Below are positions 6,998-12,703 of a DNA stretch of 13,553 bases, piece by piece. The first letter of the stretch is position 1. Every line of letters begins with the position of its first letter. The translations under genes were made by a program, and so were the position numbers. Source of the DNA: Draconibacterium sp. (lineage in GTDB: Bacteria; Bacteroidota; Bacteroidia; Bacteroidales; Prolixibacteraceae); assembly GCA_030595485.1 (NCBI GenBank), contig JAUVDE010000047.1, positions 1-13,553 of the forward strand, in the 5' to 3' direction. The notes below the pieces were generated by a model. That model ran no database searches, was not told the origin of the DNA, and was given only the letters and a program-made list of their open reading frames with translations.

Positions 6998-8467
6998 ATG
7001 AAAACTTATAAATTCCTTCTCTTAATTGTTGTTGTTGCTTTATTAAGTGCTTGTGCCCAAAAGCCTCCGGTGGGTGAGTGGCAAAGCATGTTCGATGGAA
7101 AAACATTGGATGGCTGGAAGACTTCAGCGGAAAATGCTAAAAGTTTTACTGTTGAGGATGGAACTATAAAATGTAGTGGTGAGCGTAGCCATTTATTTTA
7201 CAAGAGCAACTATCAAAACTTTGAGTTAGAAGCTCAGGTAAAAACACTTCCCAAAGCAAATTCAGGTATTTATATTCATACAGAATATCAGGCAGAAGAT
7301 TACCCGGCTAAAGGCTACGAAATTCAGATAAATAATTCGCATCGGGGACCTTCTGCAAAACATCCTGAAAGACGATTAACCGGAAGTATTTCTAATGTTC
7401 GTAATGTGTATTACCCCATGGTAAAAGACAAGGAATGGTTTAAAATACGTGTGAAAGTAGTTGAGAATTTTGTGGAGGTTTTTATTAACGATGTGAAAGT
7501 AAATGAATACACTGAACCCGAAAATGCATGGCGTTGGAAAGGTGGAGAGGACAGGTTACTCGGTAAAGGTACAATTGCTTTGCAATCGCACGACCCAGGA
7601 AGTACTACGTTTTACAAGGACTTGAAAATTAAGGCTTTACCCAAAGGCGAAAAGAAAGAAGTGGATGATAAACGTTGGGATTCGATTGTTACAAAACTGA
7701 TGCGTGCCGGATTTCCATTTGTCGATTTTCATGTGCATTTAAAAGGTGGATTAACAATTGATGATGTTGTTGCTAACTCGCAACGTTTGGGTGTTAATTA
7801 TGGTGTTGCTCCTAATTGTGGATTGCATTTTCCGGTTACCGACGATGAGTCATTATATGCGTACATGGACGAAGTAAAAGGTAGTCCAACTTTTAAAGGA
7901 ATGCAAGCCGAAGGGCGCGAGTGGATAACACTTTTTTCGCCTGAAGCTATTGCCAAATTTGATTATATTTTTACTGATGCCATGACCTTTACAGATCGAA
8001 AAGGGCGCCGAAATCGTATTTGGATTCCGGAAGAAGTTTGGGTGGATGATAAGCAGATTTTTATGGATGATTTGGTGACAAAAATTGAAGCAATATTCTC
8101 GCAAGAACCGGTTGATATTTATGTGAATCCTACTGTTTTACCGGCCGAAATTATGCCCGAGTACGATGCCTTGTGGACCGAAGAACGAATGGCGAAAGTG
8201 GTTAAAGTGTTGGCCGACAATAACATTGCCTTGGAAATTAATGCACGTTACAAAACACCAAGTGCTAAAATGATAAAAATGGCCAAAGCTGCCGGTGTTA
8301 AGTTTGCATTCGGAACCAACAATGTAACAAAAGAACTGGGACAACTGGAATATTGTTTGGAAATGATTCAGGAATGTGGATTAACTCCCGGCGATATGTT
8401 TGAAATAAAACCAGCCAATAAAAAGCCGGTAATTGTAAAAGGTTTACCTGAAAAAATTACAGGATAA
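6998..8467 (+). CDS. Lipoprotein fusing DUF1080 and PHP-like hydrolase domains
   Basis: This 489-residue protein begins with a lipoprotein signal (hydrophobic residues 6-16, lipobox LSAC, C19). Residues about 25-215 match the DUF1080 / 3-keto-disaccharide hydrolase family (PF06439), a lectin-like beta sandwich, with the typical opening SMFDGKTLDGW, then the SGIYIHTEY and GYEIQI strands and the closing IALQSHDPGSTTFYKDLKI. Residues about 228-485 look like a PHP-type metal hydrolase barrel: FVDFHVHLKGG (HVH 245-247), H277, E305 and ALEINAR (E413). The last PHP motif, usually SDxH, reads TNNV (440-443), so one or two metal ligands are missing. The start is fixed by the signal peptide. A role in degrading a glycoside outside the cytoplasm is inference from domains. 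It follows the M81 lipoprotein gene by 65 bases. Confidence 0.75.
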   Translation: MKTYKFLLLIVVVALLSACAQKPPVGEWQSMFDGKTLDGWKTSAENAKSFTVEDGTIKCSGERSHLFYKSNYQNFELEAQVKTLPKANSGIYIHTEYQAEDYPAKGYEIQINNSHRGPSAKHPERRLTGSISNVRNVYYPMVKDKEWFKIRVKVVENFVEVFINDVKVNEYTEPENAWRWKGGEDRLLGKGTIALQSHDPGSTTFYKDLKIKALPKGEKKEVDDKRWDSIVTKLMRAGFPFVDFHVHLKGGLTIDDVVANSQRLGVNYGVAPNCGLHFPVTDDESLYAYMDEVKGSPTFKGMQAEGREWITLFSPEAIAKFDYIFTDAMTFTDRKGRRNRIWIPEEVWVDDKQIFMDDLVTKIEAIFSQEPVDIYVNPTVLPAEIMPEYDALWTEERMAKVVKVLADNNIALEINARYKTPSAKMIKMAKAAGVKFAFGTNNVTKELGQLEYCLEMIQECGLTPGDMFEIKPANKKPVIVKGLPEKITG

Positions 8468-8523
8468 TTTTGACAATGGTTGCAAATATTAATTTAAAAA
8501 GGGAGTCTTAGATTTTGAGTAGA

Positions 8524-8579
8524 AAGGATTACTTCTGTCTTCTAAATTCGATCTTCTAACTTCCGTCTTTTTCAAAATG
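8524..8579. repeat. Degenerate 14-bp tandem repeat before the alcohol dehydrogenase
   Basis: TCTTCTAAATTCGA (8538-8551) and TCTTCTAACTTCCG (8552-8565) are adjacent copies with 11 of 14 bases identical. Weaker partial copies flank them: ATTACTTCTG at about 8528-8537 and TCTTTTTC at 8566-8573. The first full copy contains TAAATTCG (8543-8550), a seven-of-eight match to the -7 box, so the repeat may supply the promoter of the next gene. Confidence 0.5.
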
Positions 8580-9617
8580 AAAGCAGTTTATTACACCCAA
8601 TTTAAGGGAAAGGTAGAGGTGCGAGATGTTCCAGACCCTCAGGTCTCGCCCAATAGTGTAATTGTTAAAGTTGCAGCCACAGGGCTTTGCCGAAGTGATT
8701 GGCACGGTTGGATGGGACACGATCCCGATATTGTTTTACCCCAAGTGCCCGGTCATGAGTTGGCAGGTGTAATAGCTGAAGTAGGTTCTGAAATTAAAAA
8801 TTTTAAACTTGGTGATCGTGTAACAGTGCCATTTGTAAGTGGTTGCGGTTGTTGCCCCGAATGTAATACGGGCAACCACCAGGTTTGCGATAATCAGTTT
8901 CAACCCGGTTTTACAGCCTGGGGTTCGTTTGCCGAATTTGTTGAAATAAAATATGCCGATATTAACTTGGTTCATCTTCCCGATGAAATTGATTTTGTAA
9001 CGGCTGCCAGTTTGGGGTGCCGCTTTATTACCTCTTTTCGTGCGGTAATCGATCAAGGAAAAGTTAGTGCCGGACAATGGGTTGCTGTACATGGCTGTGG
9101 TGGCGTTGGTCTTTCGGCCATAAACATTGCAGCTGCTGTAGGTGCCAATGTTATTGCCGTTGATATTGACAATGATAAATTGGAATTGGCCCAAAAACTT
9201 GGCGCCAGTGTTTTGATAAATGCAAAGGAAGTAAATAGTGTTCCGGAGGAGATACTCAAAGCAAGTGGTAGAGGAGCACATGTTTCCATTGATGCTTTAG
9301 GAAGTCAGGAAACATGTTTTAATTCAATTTCGTGTTTACGGAAAAGGGGAAAGCATATTCAAGTTGGTTTAACCACTGCCGAGCATAAACACCCTTTAAT
9401 ACCGATGGATAAAGTGGTAGCACACGAAATAGAAATTCTAGGCAGCCATGGAATGCAGGCTTTTCGCTACGATGCTGTTTTTGAAATGATTAAGTCGGGC
9501 AAAGTCCACCCTGAATTAATGCTTGGCAAAACCATTTCCTTAGATGAAGTTCCCGAAGCTTTGGTAAATATGAATAAGTTTGAAAACCGCGGAGTTACGG
9601 TAATTAATAAGTTTTAA
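8577..9617 (+). CDS. Zinc-dependent alcohol dehydrogenase (MDR family)
   Basis: This 346-residue cytoplasmic enzyme is a medium-chain dehydrogenase/reductase that oxidises an alcohol or reduces an aldehyde with NAD(H). Catalytic zinc ligands are C38 (GLCRSDWH), H60-E61 (PGHELAG) and C148 (LGCRF). The structural zinc loop is complete: C90, C93, C96 and C104 in the C-x2-C-x2-C-x7-C pattern. The Rossmann loop is GCGGVG (173-178), and D196 at the end of the second strand (AVDID) points to NAD rather than NADP. Length is normal. The ATG lies at the end of a tandem-repeat leader. The substrate is not evident. The next gene starts 33 bases later and may be in the same transcript, although an alcohol dehydrogenase and an omega-amidase have no obvious shared pathway. 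Confidence 0.92.
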   Translation: MKAVYYTQFKGKVEVRDVPDPQVSPNSVIVKVAATGLCRSDWHGWMGHDPDIVLPQVPGHELAGVIAEVGSEIKNFKLGDRVTVPFVSGCGCCPECNTGNHQVCDNQFQPGFTAWGSFAEFVEIKYADINLVHLPDEIDFVTAASLGCRFITSFRAVIDQGKVSAGQWVAVHGCGGVGLSAINIAAAVGANVIAVDIDNDKLELAQKLGASVLINAKEVNSVPEEILKASGRGAHVSIDALGSQETCFNSISCLRKRGKHIQVGLTTAEHKHPLIPMDKVVAHEIEILGSHGMQAFRYDAVFEMIKSGKVHPELMLGKTISLDEVPEALVNMNKFENRGVTVINKF

Positions 9618-9650
9618 ATCTGTGTCTATTTACGTAATCCGAAAGACAAT

Positions 9651-10418
9651 ATGCAAAACCTAAAAATAGGCATAGTTCAACCTGATATTATTTGGGAGAA
9701 TCCAAATGCCAATCTAGAGAAATATTCACAATGGCTTGCTGATATCGAGCAAACTGATGTGCTTATTCTGCCCGAAATGTTCACAACTGGTTTTTCCATG
9801 CATCCTGAAAAGTTAAAGGAAACAATGGATGGTCCTTCAATTAAATGGATGCAAACACTTGCAAGAGAAAAGGATGTAGCGGTAGTTGGAAGCCTGATTA
9901 TTGAAGAAAATAATCAAATTTATAACCGTGCACTTTGGGTATTTCCAAATGGTGAGATTCAGAAATACGACAAGCGACATTTGTATACAATGGGGCAGGA
10001 GCATTTGCATTACTCATCCGGAACGGCTAAAACCATCATCGAATTTAAAGGGTGGAAATTCTGTCCGCAAATATGTTACGACCTTCGTTTTCCGGCATTT
10101 GCCAGAAATCTTGAAGATTACGATGTGGTCTTTTATATGGCAAACTGGCCTTCTCCACGACATCACGTTTGGAAAAACTTGCTTGTTTCGCGTGCAATTG
10201 AAAATCAGGCCTATTGTTTTGGTGTTAATAGAACAGGTGTTGATGGCACAGGTTTAAGTTATTTAGGCGATTCAGCTTGTGTTTCACCCAAAGGTAAGGC
10301 TGAGTTTATGGGGGAGAACGAAAATGTACAAACCTTTGAAATTTCATACTCCGAACTTCATGATTTTAGAAAACGTTTTCCTTTACTTGACGATCGCGAT
10401 ACCTTCATAATCGAATAA
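9651..10418 (+). CDS. Omega-amidase, YafV-type nitrilase family
   Basis: This 255-residue cytoplasmic protein belongs to the carbon-nitrogen hydrolase superfamily. The catalytic triad is clear: E42 in LPEMFTTGFSM, K108 in YDKRHLY and C142 in ICYDLRFP. The EMFTTGFSM and YDKRHLY wording is typical of the YafV / Nit2-like omega-amidases, which hydrolyse 2-oxoglutaramate or 2-oxosuccinamate to the dicarboxylate and ammonia, the second half of glutamine transaminase reactions, often tied to methionine salvage. No transaminase is next to it, so the pathway is inferred from the family. The length matches the family. It follows the alcohol dehydrogenase by 33 bases. No terminator is visible after it, and it is followed by the regulatory region of the tonB gene. 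Confidence 0.88.
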   Translation: MQNLKIGIVQPDIIWENPNANLEKYSQWLADIEQTDVLILPEMFTTGFSMHPEKLKETMDGPSIKWMQTLAREKDVAVVGSLIIEENNQIYNRALWVFPNGEIQKYDKRHLYTMGQEHLHYSSGTAKTIIEFKGWKFCPQICYDLRFPAFARNLEDYDVVFYMANWPSPRHHVWKNLLVSRAIENQAYCFGVNRTGVDGTGLSYLGDSACVSPKGKAEFMGENENVQTFEISYSELHDFRKRFPLLDDRDTFIIE

Positions 10419-10485
10419 TTGTCATACAGTTTAATACCAAACTTTCCGTAACTACCCCTCAAACCATTTTGTCTTAGCTATTTCA

Positions 10486-10501
10486 AACTAATTATTTAGT
10501 T
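10486..10501. promoter_or_regulatory. Distal BlaI-type operator candidate O1 upstream of tonB
   Basis: AACTAA-TTAT-TTAGTT is a perfect 6-bp palindrome with a 4-base spacer, identical in both arms to the two proximal sites. It starts 63 bases before the next site, about six helical turns, so it would face the same side of the DNA. No promoter box is linked to it. Confidence 0.55.
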
Positions 10502-10548
10502 GTGTAATATGCAGATATACAGCTGGTATGGATGTGTGTTGTATGATA

Positions 10549-10564
10549 AACTAAAGTTTTAGTT
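10549..10564. promoter_or_regulatory. BlaI-type operator candidate O2 at the tonB -33 box
   Basis: AACTAA-AGTT-TTAGTT. Its last two bases are the first two of the -33 TTTG (10563-10566). It lies 20 bp from O3, start to start, two turns of the helix, as expected for cooperating dimers. Confidence 0.65.
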
Positions 10565-10593
10565 TGATAACTAAGATATTAGTTATATATTTG
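10563..10593 (+). promoter_or_regulatory. tonB promoter, TTTG-N19-TATATTTG
   Basis: The -33 TTTG (10563-10566) and the -7 TATATTTG (10586-10593) match the Bacteroidetes consensus perfectly with a 19-base spacer. The O3 palindrome occupies almost the whole spacer, so a bound repressor would block the sigma factor. The inferred start site near 10600 gives a leader of about 95 bases. Confidence 0.8.
10569..10584. promoter_or_regulatory. BlaI-type operator candidate O3 between -33 and -7 of tonB
   Basis: AACTAA-GATA-TTAGTT lies in the promoter spacer, ending two bases before the -7 box. The same geometry recurs at the blaI promoter, which links both promoters to one regulator, most simply the BlaI-family protein encoded at 12308. 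Confidence 0.65.
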
Positions 10594-10645
10594 TTTCCAT
10601 AATCATGATAATAAAAGATAGCTGAAACGAAGCAGGTATTTGGCG

Positions 10646-10670
10646 CTTGTTGAACGGTAATTCAAACAAG
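10646..10670 (+). other. Stem-loop in the tonB leader
   Basis: CTTGTTGAA (10646-10654) pairs with TTCAAACAAG (10661-10670) with one bulged base and a 6-base loop. It ends 25 bases before the ATG. It could influence mRNA stability or translation; no riboswitch family is recognised. Confidence 0.35.
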
Positions 10671-10695
10671 TATTAACCAGTAATCTTAGAAAGTC

Positions 10696-11385
10696 ATGGA
10701 ACTAAAAAAATCGTTAAAATCAGATTTGGAAGGAAAACGAAACACCTTCCTGTTATTTGGATTAGTTGTTGCTTTAGGTGTAACATTATTAGCATTTGAG
10801 TGGACAACAAAACCAGGTAAAGCTGCATCATTAGGAAGTATTGAGTCGATGGAAGTAGAGGAGGAGATAATACCCATTACGCGAGAGCAGGAAGTAAAAC
10901 CTCCACCGCCGCCGCCACCTCCGAAAGTTGTAGAAGTATTAAATATTGTTGATGACGATGTTGAAATTGAAGATGAGTTGGAGATTGAAGATTCTGAGGC
11001 AGATGATGCAACCGTAATTGACGTTCAGCCAGTAATTGAAACTACAGAAGAGGAAGAGGAGGATTTCGATAAAATCTTCATAATCGTTGAAGATCCGGCC
11101 GAATTTCCTGGTGGTACACGTGCCTTGTACAAGTACATTAGCGACAATGTAAAGTACCCGGTAATTGCACAGGAAAATGGAATTCAGGGAAAAGTTTATG
11201 TAAAGTTTGTTGTAAATGAACAAGGTGTAGTTAGCAATGCACAGATTTTGCGTGGGGTTGATGTATCGCTTGATAAAGAAGCACTTAGAGTAGTAAACAG
11301 TTTACCAGATTTTAAACCCGGCAAACAACGTGGCAAACCGGTTAAGGTGTTTTACAATGCTCAAATATCATTTCAACTGCAATAG
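10696..11385 (+). CDS. Energy transducer TonB
   Basis: This 229-residue protein has the classical TonB layout. A short basic cytoplasmic N-terminus is followed by one inner-membrane helix (about residues 17-34), a periplasmic linker with eight consecutive prolines (69-76), a very acidic stretch (about 84-124), and a C-terminal TonB domain (about 135-229; PF03544) that contacts TonB boxes of outer-membrane receptors. Landmarks in the domain are EFPGG, YP at 154-155, GIQGKVYVKFVV and DKEALRVV. The linker reaches across the periplasm; energy would come from ExbB/ExbD encoded elsewhere. It has a strong promoter with three operator-like palindromes, so it is probably repressed by the BlaI protein encoded downstream. 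The next gene starts 26 bases after its stop and encodes two related domains, so the two form an operon. Start fixed by the membrane helix. Confidence 0.92.
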   Translation: MELKKSLKSDLEGKRNTFLLFGLVVALGVTLLAFEWTTKPGKAASLGSIESMEVEEEIIPITREQEVKPPPPPPPPKVVEVLNIVDDDVEIEDELEIEDSEADDATVIDVQPVIETTEEEEEDFDKIFIIVEDPAEFPGGTRALYKYISDNVKYPVIAQENGIQGKVYVKFVVNEQGVVSNAQILRGVDVSLDKEALRVVNSLPDFKPGKQRGKPVKVFYNAQISFQLQ

Positions 11386-11411
11386 AAATATACAATTAAA
11401 AATAAAGAAAA

Positions 11412-12182
11412 ATGAGAGTTTTAAAAAAGTTAGTTCCAGCGCTATTTTTATTCTCGGTATTTGCCCTAAACGGAAGTGCCCAGGAAAGTAAGAAAAATGA
11501 AGACATATTTTTTGTTGTAGAAAATATGCCCGAATATCCTGGAGGTCAGGAACAGATTCGTGTTGATATTGCCAAGTTGGTAACGTATCCTGAGTCGGCT
11601 AAAAAGAATGGGATTCAAGGAAAAGTTTACGTGACTTTTATAGTGAATGAGGAAGGTAAAATTTCAAGTTCAAAAATTGCCAGAGGCGTTGATCCTGCTT
11701 TAGACAAAGAAGCATTGCGGGTTGTAAATTCTTTGGATAAAACCTGGAAGCCAGGAACACAAAGAGGAACAGCAGTAAAAGTTTCGTATACCGTTCCGAT
11801 AAATTTTGCACTCGACGGTGGAAAATCTTCAAGTAAAACTAAAAGTACAGTAGCAAAAAAGAACGGCGATGTATATATGATAGTTGAAGAAATGCCAGTA
11901 TATCCGGGAGGTGATTCAGCTTTACGGAAATACATTGCCGAAAATGTAAACTACCCCGAAGTGGCGAAAAAGAATGGAATACAGGGTAAGGTTTATGTAA
12001 CTTTTGTAGTTGATGTTGATGGTTCTAGTACAGCGGTGAAAATTGCGCGAGGCGTAGACCCTTCGCTGGACAAAGAGGCACTTCGCGTGGTAAGTTCAAT
12101 GCCAACGTGGGCTCCTGGAAAACAAGATGGAAAAGCCGTAAAAGTTGCATACACAGTTCCTATTAATTTTGCTTTAAATTAG
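11412..12182 (+). CDS. Secreted protein with two tandem TonB C-terminal domains
   Basis: This 256-residue protein has a signal peptide (residues 1-23, likely cleaved after GSA) and then two TonB_C domains, about 33-134 and 155-256, offset by 122 residues. Both carry the phrases YPGG, KKNGIQGKVYVTF, RGVDP, LDKEALRVV and YTVPINFAL. The join is a serine/lysine-rich linker (about 136-151). There is no membrane anchor after signal cleavage and no proline-rich spacer, so it cannot act as a normal energy transducer and is probably free in the periplasm. It may bind TonB boxes of receptors, compete with the membrane-bound TonB encoded upstream, or serve as a periplasmic adaptor or as a target for the M56 protease. 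All of these are inference. The 26-base gap to the tonB gene and the lack of a separate promoter point to co-transcription. The repeats suggest an internal duplication. Confidence 0.82.
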   Translation: MRVLKKLVPALFLFSVFALNGSAQESKKNEDIFFVVENMPEYPGGQEQIRVDIAKLVTYPESAKKNGIQGKVYVTFIVNEEGKISSSKIARGVDPALDKEALRVVNSLDKTWKPGTQRGTAVKVSYTVPINFALDGGKSSSKTKSTVAKKNGDVYMIVEEMPVYPGGDSALRKYIAENVNYPEVAKKNGIQGKVYVTFVVDVDGSSTAVKIARGVDPSLDKEALRVVSSMPTWAPGKQDGKAVKVAYTVPINFALN

Positions 12183-12218
12183 TAAAACCGAATAGAAATC
12201 TTAAAAATTATTAATCAT

Positions 12219-12234
12219 ACCTAAGTAAATAGTT
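12219..12234. promoter_or_regulatory. BlaI-type operator candidate O4 at blaI
   Basis: ACCTAA-GTAA-ATAGTT matches AACTAA-N4-TTAGTT at 10 of 12 arm positions. It starts 20 bp before O5, the same spacing as O2-O3 at tonB. Confidence 0.5.
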
Positions 12235-12264
12235 CTGAAACTAAGTATTTAGGTATGATTTTTG
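12234..12264 (+). promoter_or_regulatory. Putative blaI promoter, TCTG-N19-GATTTTTG
   Basis: TCTG (12234-12237) and GATTTTTG (12257-12264) each differ from the Bacteroidetes boxes by one base and are 19 bases apart. The layout operator / -33 / operator / -7 copies that of the tonB promoter within one base. A weaker promoter would fit a repressor gene. Confidence 0.5.
12239..12254. promoter_or_regulatory. BlaI-type operator candidate O5 at blaI
   Basis: AACTAA-GTAT-TTAGGT matches the palindrome at 11 of 12 arm positions and fills the promoter spacer. It suggests that the repressor controls its own gene and the overlapping M56 gene. Confidence 0.55.
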
Positions 12265-12307
12265 TAATATTCAAGTCTGAAAATTAATTCGTTATAAATC
12301 GATAAAA

Positions 12308-12703
12308 ATGAAGGAACTTACAAAAGCAGAAGAGCAGGTGATGCAGTTGCTCTGGAAGCTAGAAAAAGCATTTGTTAAAGATATCATTGAGCAAATGTCA
12401 ATTCCAAAACCTGCCTACAACACGGTTTCTACCATTATTCGAATTTTAGAGAAAAAAGGTTTTGTGGGGCACAATGCCTACGGCAAAACACACGAATATT
12501 TTCCGCAAATTACACGCAAAGATTACACGCGCTCGTTTATGAAGAATTTTATGCGTAACTATTTCAGCGGGTCGTTCCAGGAAATGGTTTCGTTTTTTGC
12601 AAAAGAAGATAACATGAGTTTGTTAGACATGGACGAACTAATGAAAGATGTGAAACGCGATATGCAAAATGAAAAATTAAACGACGATGAACAATTTAGT
12701 TAA
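12308..12703 (+). CDS. BlaI/MecI/CopY family transcriptional repressor
   Basis: This 131-residue protein has the normal length of the BlaI/MecI family, dimeric winged-helix repressors that are inactivated when a membrane metalloprotease partner triggers their cleavage. The winged helix occupies about residues 3-70: LTKAEEQVMQLLW opens it, AYNTVSTIIRILEKKGFV is the recognition helix region, and HEYFPQIT is the wing strand. Residues 71-131 form the dimerisation tail. The family cleavage site, often Asn-Phe near residue 101, corresponds here to SFFAKED (95-101) with Ser-Phe-Phe instead of Asn-Phe. The next gene, an M56 protease, overlaps its end by 17 bases, the usual partner arrangement. Putative targets are the paired palindromes at its own promoter and at tonB. 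No beta-lactamase gene is nearby, so its signal is probably not a beta-lactam. Confidence 0.9.
   Translation: MKELTKAEEQVMQLLWKLEKAFVKDIIEQMSIPKPAYNTVSTIIRILEKKGFVGHNAYGKTHEYFPQITRKDYTRSFMKNFMRNYFSGSFQEMVSFFAKEDNMSLLDMDELMKDVKRDMQNEKLNDDEQFS

Larger units (their letters stand above)
12213..12264 (+). terminator. Hairpin after the tonB operon, made of the blaI operators
   Basis: Left arm 12213-12234 and right arm 12239-12260 pair over 22 positions with a few mismatches. The outer 12 bases (AATCATACCTAA / TTAGGTATGATT) pair perfectly, the loop is CTGA and a TTTTTG tail follows. This fits a terminator for the tonB operon, but the same bases form two operator-like sites for the next gene, so the function may be double. 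Confidence 0.5.

Noticed and set aside
8736..9281. 181-codon minus-strand ORF inside the alcohol dehydrogenase gene
   Set aside because: The + strand frame carries complete zinc and NAD motifs; the opposite frame has none.
9901..10257. 118-codon + strand ORF inside the omega-amidase gene
   Set aside because: Different frame within a gene whose catalytic triad is intact.
11545..12180. Internal DNA repeat in the double TonB_C gene as a mobile or assembly artefact
   Set aside because: The two halves differ at many codons, especially at third positions, so this is an old domain duplication rather than a recent repeat or misassembly.
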